The notes under the pieces are model-generated. The model did no database searches. It had not been told where the DNA came from and worked only from the letters and a program-made list of their open reading frames with translations. Positions 55,625 to 63,116 of a DNA stretch of 64,000 bases are shown here, one piece after another. The translations under genes and the position numbers were made by a program. The stretch's first letter is position 1. Each line of letters starts with the position of its first letter. The DNA comes from Methylobacterium brachythecii (GTDB taxonomy: Bacteria; Pseudomonadota; Alphaproteobacteria; Rhizobiales; Beijerinckiaceae), in assembly GCF_014196345.1 (NCBI RefSeq), contig NZ_JACIDN010000007.1, positions 62,001 to 126,000 of the forward strand, in the 5' to 3' direction.

Positions 55625-56639
55625 GCACACGCGAGAGCCGGCACCAGGCGCCCTTGTCTGGCGGCAGCCCGAAGCGGAGCTGATTCGGCCTCTCCGGGAA
55701 CCGGCGCACGTAGAGGCCGGCCTCGCCGAGGCGCCGAAACAGGGTCGGCCCGTCGGCGAAGACCGCGGTTCGGAACAGCGACGTGCCGCCGACGATCCGG
55801 CCCCCGCCCCGCTCGATCATCCGGTCGAGCCGCGCCGCATCCTGCGCCCGCGCCAGAGCAGCCTCTTGGCGCCATGCCCGATCGGGAAAAGCCGCGAGCC
55901 CAGCCGCGATCGCCGGCCCCGACACCGCCCAGGGACCGAGCGCGGCCTCGATCCGCCTCGCGAGCCCAGGCTCGGCCAGAGCGAAGCCGAGGCGCAGGCC
56001 AGCCAGGCCGTAACTCTTGCCAAAGGAGCGCAGCCGCACCACCGCCGGGCCGAGATCGCCCGGCTCGTCAAAGCCCGGCTCGAAATCGGCGAAGGCCTCG
56101 TCGACGACGAGCAGGCCGCCGCGGGCGCCAAGATCCCGCGCCACCTCCGCGAGCCTTCCGGCATCGTGGACGCGTCCGTCGGGATTATTCGGGTTGACGA
56201 CGACGACGGCCTCGAAGCGGCCGGCGGCCGGCAGGTCGGGCACCATCTCGATCGCGTGTCCGCCCCTGGCCCAAGCCGCGGCATGCTCGGCATAGGTCGG
56301 CCCGACCACGGCGACGTTGGACCGCGCCCGCAGGCGCGGCAGGGTCTCGATCAGGATCTGCGAACCGGGAGCGGCGGCGACGCCCTCCGACCCCGGCGCG
56401 CCGTAGGCCTCGGCCGCCAGGCGCTTCAGGGCGAGCAGGTCGACGGCGGACGGCAGGCGCTGAAGCGCGCTGGCCTCGAAGGGCGGTAGCGGATAGGGGA
56501 CCGGATTGATCCCGGTGGACAGGTCGATCCAGGGTTCCGGCGCATCCGGAAACGCCCTCCGGGCCGCGTCGAGATCGCCACCGTGAAACACCGGGGGCGG
56601 ATGTCCCTCATCCGTCTCGTTTGCGGGAATCGCAGACAC
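55611..56639 (-). CDS. cobC: L-threonine-O-3-phosphate decarboxylase (CobC/CobD type)
   Basis: PLP enzyme making (R)-1-amino-2-propanol phosphate, the linker of the B12 nucleotide loop. 342 residues with FHGGDLDAARRAFP, LSTGINPVPYP, VVNPNNPDGR and the PLP lysine in SFGKSYGLAGLRLG. The GTG at 56639 avoids overlapping the divergent cbiB start; a GTG at 56663 would overlap it by 20 bases. Its product is used by the adjacent CbiB. Confidence 0.9.
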   Translation of the reverse strand: MSAIPANETDEGHPPPVFHGGDLDAARRAFPDAPEPWIDLSTGINPVPYPLPPFEASALQRLPSAVDLLALKRLAAEAYGAPGSEGVAAAPGSQILIETLPRLRARSNVAVVGPTYAEHAAAWARGGHAIEMVPDLPAAGRFEAVVVVNPNNPDGRVHDAGRLAEVARDLGARGGLLVVDEAFADFEPGFDEPGDLGPAVVRLRSFGKSYGLAGLRLGFALAEPGLARRIEAALGPWAVSGPAIAAGLAAFPDRAWRQEAALARAQDAARLDRMIERGGGRIVGGTSLFRTAVFADGPTLFRRLGEAGLYVRRFPERPNQLRFGLPPDKGAWCRLSRVLKPV

Positions 56640-56643
56640 GTCT

Positions 56644-57636
56644 ATGCCTTGGACCAGCCTCACGCACCCGCCCGACGCCCTCGCGATCCTGTGCCTCGCG
56701 CTGGCGATCGAGGCGGCGGCCGGCTATCCGGACCGGCTCTACAGGGCGCTCGGCCACCCTGTCACCTGGATCGGCCGGCTGATCGCGGCCCTCGACCGCG
56801 CCCTCAACCGCGGCAGCGAGGCTCGGCGGCGGGTCGCCGGGATCATCGCCCTGATCGTCCTCCTGGCGGTTTGCGCCATCTTCGCGACCATGTTCACCGT
56901 GCTCGCCGCGCTGGCGGGTCGGGCGGGCTCGATCCTGTCGCTCGCCATCATCGCCGCGAGCCTGCCGGCCCAGCGCAGCCTCCACGATCATGTGGCCCGC
57001 GTCGCCCGCGACCTGCGATCCGGCGGCTTGGCCGCTGGCCGGACGGCGGTCTCGATGATCGTGGGCCGCAATCCGGAGACCTTGGATGAGGCCGCGATCT
57101 GCCGGGCGGCCATCGAGAGCCTGTCCGAGAATTTTTCGGACGGCGTCGTCGCACCCGCCTTCTGGCTCGGAGCCGGCGGTCTAACGGGCGGTGTGCTCTA
57201 CAAGGCGATCAACACGGCCGACAGCATGATCGGCCACCGCACACCGCGCCACGAAGCCTTCGGCTGGGCGGCTGCGCGCCTCGACGACCTCGTCAACCTG
57301 CCCGCCTCGCGGCTGACGGCCCTCCTGCTGATCGCGGCGGCGGCGCTGCATCGCGATGGCTCGGCAGCCGGCGCATGGCACGCCGTGCGTCGCGACGCCG
57401 GCCACCATCGCTCACCCAATGCCGGCTGGCCCGAGGCCGCCATGGCCGGAGCGCTCGGACTCCGGCTCGCCGGACCGCGGGTCTATGGCCACACGCGGGT
57501 CGAGGATGCCTGGATGGGCGATGGACGGGCCGAGGCCGGCCCGGAGGACATCGAGAGGGCGCTCAGGCTCTACCGGACCGCCTGCCTGCTGCTGTTCGGG
57601 CTCGCCTGCCTCGGCCTCGCCGTCACGCGGCTTTGA
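56644..57636 (+). CDS. cbiB: Adenosylcobinamide-phosphate synthase
   Basis: Membrane protein that attaches aminopropanol phosphate to adenosylcobyric acid (CobD in Pseudomonas denitrificans naming). 330 residues with LCLALAIEAAAGYPDRLYRALGHP, SENFSDGVVAPAFW, ADSMIGHRTPRH and DDLVNLPASRLTA. Several hydrophobic helices. It faces away from cobC and its end overlaps the convergent cobQ by 14 bases. Confidence 0.93.
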   Translation: MPWTSLTHPPDALAILCLALAIEAAAGYPDRLYRALGHPVTWIGRLIAALDRALNRGSEARRRVAGIIALIVLLAVCAIFATMFTVLAALAGRAGSILSLAIIAASLPAQRSLHDHVARVARDLRSGGLAAGRTAVSMIVGRNPETLDEAAICRAAIESLSENFSDGVVAPAFWLGAGGLTGGVLYKAINTADSMIGHRTPRHEAFGWAAARLDDLVNLPASRLTALLLIAAAALHRDGSAAGAWHAVRRDAGHHRSPNAGWPEAAMAGALGLRLAGPRVYGHTRVEDAWMGDGRAEAGPEDIERALRLYRTACLLLFGLACLGLAVTRL

Positions 57637-59095
57637 AGCTCTCCGCCAGCGTCAGCAGCGCATTGCAGTCGAGATGCGCTTCGAGGTGGTCCGCGAAAGC
57701 ATCGAGCACCGTCTCGATCCCGGCCTCATAGGAAGCGTCGCCGGGCGGCGCGCCGAGCCGTGTCAGCCAGGCCGCGCGCTGGGCATCATCCGCGAAGAGC
57801 CCGTGGACATAGGTGCCGCAGACGAGGCCGTCGGCGGAGACCGCTCCGTCCGGCTGGCCGTCGACGAAGCGCAGCAGCGGACGCGCCGCGTCCGGGCCGG
57901 TCGTGTCGCCGACATGCATCTCGTACCCCACGAAGCTCACGTCGTCGGCGACGCTCACGCCGCTCACCGCGACGAGACGCTTGGCCGCCGTCATCACCGT
58001 CTCGACATCGAGCAAGCCGAGGCCCTCGACCGCACGCGGATCGCCCTCGATCCCGTCTGGGTCGGCGATGCTCCGGCCCAGCATCTGGAAGCCGCCGCAG
58101 AGGCCGAGCACCTGGCCGCCCCGGCGGACATGCGCCCGGATGTCGATGTCCCAGCCCTGCGCCCGGACGAACAGGAAATCGTCGATCGTAGTCTTCGAGC
58201 CGGGCAGCAGGATGAGGTCGGCGTTGCCCGGAAAGGCTTCGCCGGGCCGCACCCAGACCAGCTCGATCCCCGGCTCCTGCCGGAGCGGGTCGAGATCGTC
58301 GAAATTCGCGATATGCGGCAGCATCGGCACCGCAATGACGGCGCCCTGTCCCGTCCGCGCGACCAGCGGCGCCAGCGCCATCGCATCTTCGGCCGGGAGC
58401 CGCGCCGCCGCGTGGAAATGGGGGACGAGCCCGAACGGCGTCCAGCCGGTGGCCTCTGCGATCATCGCCATGCCGTCGGCGAACAGCGTCGGATCGCCGC
58501 GAAACCGGTTGACGACGAAGCCGCCGATCATCGCCGCGTCCTCCGGATCGATCACCGCCTTCGTGCCCACAAGGCTGGCGATGACGCCGCCGCGATCGAT
58601 GTCGCCGACGAGCACCACCGGCGTCCCCGTGGCACGGGCGAAGCCCATATTGGCGATGTCGCCCTTGCGCAGGTTGATCTCGGCCGGCGAGCCCGCGCCC
58701 TCGACCAGTACGATGTCGGCCTCGCCCTTGAGATGCTCGAAGCTCTCGATCACGGAGGCGAGGAGCCGCGGCTTCCAGGACTGGTACTCCCGCGCCTTCG
58801 CAGTGCCGACCATGCGCCCCTGCACGATGACCTGCGCGCCGACATCGCTCTGCGGCTTCAGCAGCACCGGGTTCATGTGCACCGAAGGCGCGACCCGCGC
58901 CGCCCGCGCCTGCAGCGCCTGGGCCCGGCCGATCTCGCCGCCATCGGCCGTGACGGCGGCGTTGTTCGACATGTTCTGCGGCTTGAAGGGCCGCACCCGC
59001 AGGCCCCGCCGCGTGAAGACGCGCGCCAACCCGGCTACGATCAGCGACTTGCCGACGTCGGACCCGGTGCCCTGGATCATGAGGGAGCGGGTCAT
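57623..59095 (-). CDS. cobQ: Cobyric acid synthase
   Basis: Glutamine-dependent amidotransferase adding four amides to adenosylcobyrinic acid a,c-diamide. 490 residues. The N-terminal ATPase domain has IQGTGSDVGKSLIVAGLAR and FKPQNMSNNA. The C-terminal glutaminase-like domain has the nucleophile Cys in LGLCGGFQMLG and ends with CGTYVHGLF. It is on the minus strand downstream of cobU-cobO, separated from cobO by a repeat element. Confidence 0.96.
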   Translation of the reverse strand: MTRSLMIQGTGSDVGKSLIVAGLARVFTRRGLRVRPFKPQNMSNNAAVTADGGEIGRAQALQARAARVAPSVHMNPVLLKPQSDVGAQVIVQGRMVGTAKAREYQSWKPRLLASVIESFEHLKGEADIVLVEGAGSPAEINLRKGDIANMGFARATGTPVVLVGDIDRGGVIASLVGTKAVIDPEDAAMIGGFVVNRFRGDPTLFADGMAMIAEATGWTPFGLVPHFHAAARLPAEDAMALAPLVARTGQGAVIAVPMLPHIANFDDLDPLRQEPGIELVWVRPGEAFPGNADLILLPGSKTTIDDFLFVRAQGWDIDIRAHVRRGGQVLGLCGGFQMLGRSIADPDGIEGDPRAVEGLGLLDVETVMTAAKRLVAVSGVSVADDVSFVGYEMHVGDTTGPDAARPLLRFVDGQPDGAVSADGLVCGTYVHGLFADDAQRAAWLTRLGAPPGDASYEAGIETVLDAFADHLEAHLDCNALLTLAESFKAA

Positions 59096-59131
59096 GGGCG
59101 ACGGACACCACCGGGGCCAACAAACTCCGCC

Positions 59132-59244
59132 GTCATCCCGGGGCCGCGGAGCGGAACCCGTGATCCATGACTGGTCGCGACGACACGAGCGAGCGTCTGC
59201 ATCACGAGTGGATTCCAGGTTCCGCTGCGCGGCACCGGAATGAC
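59132..59244. repeat. REP-like imperfect inverted repeat between cobO and cobQ
   Basis: Left arm from GTCATCCCGGGGCCGCG (59132) and right arm ending CGCGGCACCGGAATGAC (59244) align over 36 bases with seven mismatches. The centre is about 40 bases. It can fold into a long hairpin. The arm sequence GTCATTCCGG...GCGGAACC is like dispersed intergenic palindromes of Rhizobiales. Only one copy was found here. Confidence 0.7.
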
Positions 59245-59263
59245 AGCTTGCCGGCTGGAGCCG

Positions 59264-59863
59264 TCAAAACTCGATCCCCTCCTGTGCCTTCACCCCGGCC
59301 GAGAAATGATGCTTCACGTTGCCCATTTCGGTGACGAGGTCCGCCGCCTCGATCAGCACCGGCTTCGCGTTGCGACCAGTCACGACGACGTGGAGATCGG
59401 GCCGGCGCGCCTGCAACGCCGCGACGACCGCATCGACGTTCAGATAATCGTAGCGCAACGCGATGTTGAGCTCGTCGAGGATGACGAGCCGGATGCTCTC
59501 GTCGGCGAGCAGACGCTCCGCCTCCGCCCAAGCCGCCTGTGCCGCCGCGATGTCGCGGGCCTTGTCCTGGGTTTCCCAAGTGAAGCCCTCGCCGAGCGTA
59601 TGCCAATCGATCTGGTCGCCGAAGGCCTTGAGGGCGTGCTTCTCGCCAGTATCCCAGGCGCCTTTGATGAATTGCACCACGCCGACCCGCCAGCCGCGGC
59701 CGAGCGCGCGCAGCATCAGACCCCAGGCCGCCGTCGATTTGCCCTTTCCGGGACCCGTGTGAACGATGAGGAGGCCCTTCTCGATGGTCTTTTGCGCGAC
59801 CTCGGCATCCTGCACGGCCTTGCGCTTGGCCATTTTTTCGCGGTGGCGGTCGTCGTCACTCAT
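59264..59863 (-). CDS. cobO: Cob(I)yrinic acid a,c-diamide adenosyltransferase
   Basis: Transfers the adenosyl group from ATP to cobalt in corrinoids. 199 residues with the P-loop HTGPGKGKSTAAWGL, VVQFIKGAWDTGE, LVILDELNIALRYDYL and VVTGRNAKP. The ATG overlaps the cobU stop by four bases (ATGA), so the two are coupled. Confidence 0.96.
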   Translation of the reverse strand: MSDDDRHREKMAKRKAVQDAEVAQKTIEKGLLIVHTGPGKGKSTAAWGLMLRALGRGWRVGVVQFIKGAWDTGEKHALKAFGDQIDWHTLGEGFTWETQDKARDIAAAQAAWAEAERLLADESIRLVILDELNIALRYDYLNVDAVVAALQARRPDLHVVVTGRNAKPVLIEAADLVTEMGNVKHHFSAGVKAQEGIEF

Positions 59864-60396
59864 GACGGATTTCCCGGATTTTCAGACGATGGCTTCACGA
59901 TCATCGGCAACCCGGCGACCATGAAGACGACGCGATCGGCCTGGGCGGCCAGCCGCTGGTGAAGGCGCCCCGCCTCGTCGCGAAAACGGCGGCCGAGCGC
60001 ATTGTCGGGCACGATGCCGAGACCGACCTCGTTGCCGACGAGTACCAGCGGGCCGCGCGCAGCGGTGCAGGCCTCGATCAGCGCGGCCGATGCAGCGGAC
60101 AGATCTGCCTCGGCCAGCATCACGTTGGTCAGCCATAGCGTCAGGCAATCGACGAGAACGGGCTCGCGCGCCTCCGTGATCGCTCGCGGCAGATCCATCG
60201 GCACGTCTCGCGCGATCCAGTCGCCAGAGCGGCGCGAGCGATGCAGGGTAATCCGCTCGCGCATCTCGTCGTCCCAGGCCTGCGCGGTGGCGAGATAGGT
60301 CCAGGGCGCGGGACAGGCTTCGATCAGCCGCTCGGCATAGCTGCTCTTGCCCGAGCGGGCGCCTCCGAGGACCAACGTCATGCGAGCGGGCTGCAT
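59860..60396 (-). CDS. cobU: Adenosylcobinamide kinase / guanylyltransferase
   Basis: Activates adenosylcobinamide to its GDP form before nucleotide-loop joining (CobP in Pseudomonas naming). 178 residues with the P-loop LVLGGARSGKSSYAERL, DCLTLWLTNVML and LVGNEVGLGIVP. The start at 60396 (or 60381) lies 78 bases from the edge of the divergent cobalamin riboswitch. First gene of cobU-cobO-cobQ. Confidence 0.95.
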   Translation of the reverse strand: MQPARMTLVLGGARSGKSSYAERLIEACPAPWTYLATAQAWDDEMRERITLHRSRRSGDWIARDVPMDLPRAITEAREPVLVDCLTLWLTNVMLAEADLSAASAALIEACTAARGPLVLVGNEVGLGIVPDNALGRRFRDEAGRLHQRLAAQADRVVFMVAGLPMIVKPSSENPGNPS

Positions 60397-60474
60397 GCGC
60401 CGATCCTGTGCCAGAACCCGTCGCCATGGCGCAATGCCACTTTGCAACCCTCCCGTGAGCAGGCTAGAAGCGAT

Positions 60475-60650
60475 CTCGACGGTGCCCTGGCAACGGGGTG
60501 AAAAGGGAATGCGGTGAGAGATCCGAGAGGATGTCGATCCCGCTGCTGCCCCCGCAACTGTAAGCGGCGAGTTTCTGCCATTGGCCACCGGAGCCATCCG
60601 GGAAGGCGGCAGGCGCATCGACCCGCGAGCCAGGAGACCTGCCGTCCCCC
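60475..60650 (+). promoter_or_regulatory. Cobalamin riboswitch
   Basis: Conserved elements in order on the plus strand: GGTGCC (60481), GGTGAAAAGGGAA, GAGGATGTCGATCCC, CTGCCCCCGCAACTGTAA, CGGGAAGGCGGCAG and the B12 box GCGAGCCAGGAGACCTGCC. It lies 45-50 bases before cbtB, so it should lower cobalt-importer and cob gene expression when B12 is plentiful. The mechanism (translation or termination) is not clear; no T-run terminator follows. Confidence 0.95.
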
Positions 60651-60692
60651 GTGTTCTCGATGCCGCCGGCGGGGCGGCCGGAGTGAATTGTG

Positions 60693-60875
60693 ATGTCGAC
60701 CAGCGCTACCCTCCAGACCACCACGACCGCCGGCTCCAGCGAGCGCACCCGTGCGATCGTCGTGGCGGCCCTGCTCGGCCTTGGTCTGGTATTCATGACG
60801 GGCTTCGCCCCGGCCATGGCCCTGCACAACGCCGCGCACGACTTCCGGCACACGCAGAATTTCCCCTGCCACTAA
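60693..60875 (+). CDS. cbtB: Cobalt transporter subunit CbtB
   Basis: 60-residue protein with one transmembrane helix (IVVAALLGLGLVFMTGFAP) and a His-rich C-terminus (HNAAHDFRHTQNFPCH) that fits metal binding. CbtB with CbtA forms a B12-regulated cobalt uptake system known from comparative genomics. The riboswitch directly upstream supports this. A GTG three bases earlier is an alternative start. Confidence 0.92.
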   Translation: MSTSATLQTTTTAGSSERTRAIVVAALLGLGLVFMTGFAPAMALHNAAHDFRHTQNFPCH

Positions 60876-60892
60876 CGGCGCTAGGGCCGGCT

Positions 60893-60918
60893 GCGAAAAA
60901 GTGGATACGGTTTTTCGC
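60893..60918. repeat. GCGAAAAA/TTTTTCGC inverted repeat between cbtB and cbtA
   Basis: Perfect eight-base arms (60893-60900, 60911-60918) around GTGGATACGG. The layout resembles a short palindrome widespread in Rhizobiales intergenic DNA. It could fold in the cbtB-cbtA mRNA and act as an attenuator or stability element. Confidence 0.6.
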
Positions 60919-60960
60919 GGGACGCCTGCCCTTACTCTCTGATTCGCCGGGCACAGCATC

Positions 60961-61704
60961 ATGATCATTCGATTGGTGTCGGCGGCTCTCGTCGCCGGCT
61001 TCCTCGCGGCCGTCGTCGCGACGGGCCTGCAATTCGCGCTGACTTCACCGCTGATCCTGAAAGCAGAGGTCTACGAGGAGCAGGACGCCAAGCACACGGC
61101 TCTCGAAGCCTTGCCATTCGCCGGGCTGATCGTTCACGCCCATGGCGGCGAGAATCACGAGCATGGCGCAGCGGCGGAGTGGCAACCGGCCCCCGGCTTC
61201 GAGCGCATGGCCTATACCGGCCTCGCGACACTGGTCGGCGGTGTCGGCTATGCGCTGCTGCTCGGCGCGGTGATGCTCGCCCTGCGGCGAGAGCCGACAC
61301 CCGAAGCGGGACTCGCAGTCGGTATCGCCGGCTTCCTCACCGTGGCGCTCGCGCCGGCCATGGGACTGCCCCCGGAACTGCCGGGCATGGGCTCGGCCGC
61401 GCTGGGCGTGCGTCAGGCCTGGTGGGTGATGACGGCGCTCGCCACCGGCATCGGCATCTACCTCATCGCCGTGCGACGCGTCGCGCTGAGCATCGCCGGC
61501 GGTCTCGTGCTGATCGTCGCACCGCAGCTCGTCGGCGCGCCCATCGTCATCGAGGAATCGCGGCTGCCAGCCGCGCTGGCAGCCCAGTTCGCCGCGCGCT
61601 CGCTCGGGATCAGCCTGGTGTTCTGGGCGGTGATCGGGCTCGCCTACGGCTGGGCTTGGCACCTGTTTGGCGAGCGCGCCGAAGCGAGGCGCTCCCATGC
61701 ATGA
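60961..61704 (+). CDS. cbtA: Cobalt transporter subunit CbtA
   Basis: 247-residue membrane protein with about six helices. A periplasmic or cytosolic loop after helix 1 carries HAHGGENHEHG, a likely cobalt-binding segment. The region LATLVGGVGYALLL and the C-terminal AVIGLAYGWAWHLF are family-like. It follows cbtB by 85 bases and overlaps the next gene by eight bases. Confidence 0.92.
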   Translation: MIIRLVSAALVAGFLAAVVATGLQFALTSPLILKAEVYEEQDAKHTALEALPFAGLIVHAHGGENHEHGAAAEWQPAPGFERMAYTGLATLVGGVGYALLLGAVMLALRREPTPEAGLAVGIAGFLTVALAPAMGLPPELPGMGSAALGVRQAWWVMTALATGIGIYLIAVRRVALSIAGGLVLIVAPQLVGAPIVIEESRLPAALAAQFAARSLGISLVFWAVIGLAYGWAWHLFGERAEARRSHA

Positions 61705-62074
61705 CGAGACTGTCCTCTACGTCTGCATGACCTGCCGGGCCGAAGGCGATAGCTCAGAGATCCGCGCCGGCGCTCGTTTGCTCGCAGCGTTGAAGGAACA
61801 GGCCGCCGGAACGCAGGCGCTGCGCATTGAGGGGGTCGAATGCCTCTCGGTCTGCAAGCGACCCTGCACCGTCGCCGTCGCCTCGCCGGGCCGCTGGACC
61901 TACGTCTACGGCGATCTCGATGCCGAGGCCTCCGCCGCGACGATCCTCGCCGGCATTGGCCTCTATGCCGGCACGACGGACGGTATCGTGCCCTGGCGCG
62001 AGCGCCCGGAAGCGTTTCGCAAGGGCGTCGTCGCCCGCATCCCGCCCTTCACGACATCCACGGACACACCATGA
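61697..62074 (+). CDS. DUF1636 family metal-binding/ferredoxin-like protein
   Basis: 125-residue protein with five cysteines arranged as CMTC near the start and CLSVCKRPC in the middle, a thioredoxin-like [2Fe-2S] ferredoxin pattern. DUF1636 genes recur in cobalamin loci. It overlaps cbtA by eight bases and cobW by four (ATGA), so all are translated as one unit. A role in cobalt insertion or redox for corrin synthesis is inference. Confidence 0.87.
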   Translation: MHDETVLYVCMTCRAEGDSSEIRAGARLLAALKEQAAGTQALRIEGVECLSVCKRPCTVAVASPGRWTYVYGDLDAEASAATILAGIGLYAGTTDGIVPWRERPEAFRKGVVARIPPFTTSTDTP

Positions 62075-63105
62075 GCATCGTCGAGAAGATTCCCTGCACC
62101 ATTGTCACGGGCTTCCTCGGCGCGGGAAAGACCACGCTGGTGCGCCACGTCATGGAGCGCACCGCTGGCAAGCGGCTCGCGATCATCGTCAACGAGTTCG
62201 GTGACCTCGGCTTCGACGGCTCCTTCCTCGCCTCCTGCGGCGTCGAGGGCTGCAACGAGGATTCGGTGGTCGAGCTGCCGAACGGCTGCATCTGCTGCAC
62301 CGTCGCTGACGACTTCGTGCCGGCGCTGAACACGCTGCTCGACCGGGCCGATCCGCCCGATCACATCCTGATTGAGACCTCCGGCCTCGCCCTTCCGAAG
62401 CCTCTCGTCCAGGCCTTCCAATGGCCCGCCATCCGCTCGCGTGTCACCGTCGATGGGGTGATCGCGGTGGTCGACGCGCCGGCCGTGGCGAGCGGCTTCT
62501 TCGCCGACGATCCGAACGCGCTCGCCAACCAGCGCGCCGCCGACCAGGCCGTCGACCACGACAATCCGCTGGAAGAGGTGTTCGAGGACCAGATTCTCTG
62601 CGCCGACCTCGTTGTGCTCAACAAGGCCGACCTCATCGACGGCAACGCCCGCGACAAGGTCCGCGCCCAGATCGAGGAGCACTTGCCCCGCGCCGTCGAG
62701 ATCGTCGAGACCGAGCACGGCCGCATCGATCCGCGCGTGCTGCTCGGTATCCAGGCTGCCGCGGAGGACGACCTCGACGCCCGCCCCTCGCACCATGGCG
62801 AGGGCGAGGATCACGATCACGACGATTTCGACTCGGTCGCCATACCGGTCGGCACGTCAACGACGGCCGAAGACCTCGCCGCCCGCGTCGCCAAAGCCGC
62901 CGAGATCCCCGGCGTGCTTCGCATCAAGGGCTTTGCCGAAGTGACCGGCAAGCCGATGCGCCTCGTCGTCCAGGGCGTCGGCCGCCGCATCGCCCATCAC
63001 TACGACCGCCCGTGGAAGTCGGACGAGCACCGCGACGGCCGCCTGGTCGTGATCGGCCTCAAGGACTTCGACCAGGGAGCCGTCGCCGCCGCCCTGGCGG
63101 GATGA
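62071..63105 (+). CDS. cobW: Cobalamin biosynthesis GTPase CobW
   Basis: G3E-family P-loop GTPase, 344 residues. Walker A GFLGAGKTT, the metal-binding CxCC motif in GCICCTV, guanine specificity NKAD and a His/Asp-rich loop HHGEGEDHDHDD between the GTPase and C-terminal domains. It is thought to deliver cobalt to the CobN chelatase, whose gene follows 11 bases later. Start overlaps the preceding stop. Confidence 0.95.
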   Translation: MSIVEKIPCTIVTGFLGAGKTTLVRHVMERTAGKRLAIIVNEFGDLGFDGSFLASCGVEGCNEDSVVELPNGCICCTVADDFVPALNTLLDRADPPDHILIETSGLALPKPLVQAFQWPAIRSRVTVDGVIAVVDAPAVASGFFADDPNALANQRAADQAVDHDNPLEEVFEDQILCADLVVLNKADLIDGNARDKVRAQIEEHLPRAVEIVETEHGRIDPRVLLGIQAAAEDDLDARPSHHGEGEDHDHDDFDSVAIPVGTSTTAEDLAARVAKAAEIPGVLRIKGFAEVTGKPMRLVVQGVGRRIAHHYDRPWKSDEHRDGRLVVIGLKDFDQGAVAAALAG

Positions 63106-63116
63106 TATAGAGGCCC

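Noticed and set aside
59860..60618. Extended cobU start reaching across the riboswitch
   Set aside because: The added 74 residues have no family similarity and are the complement of the riboswitch; the ATG at 60396 gives the normal N-terminus.
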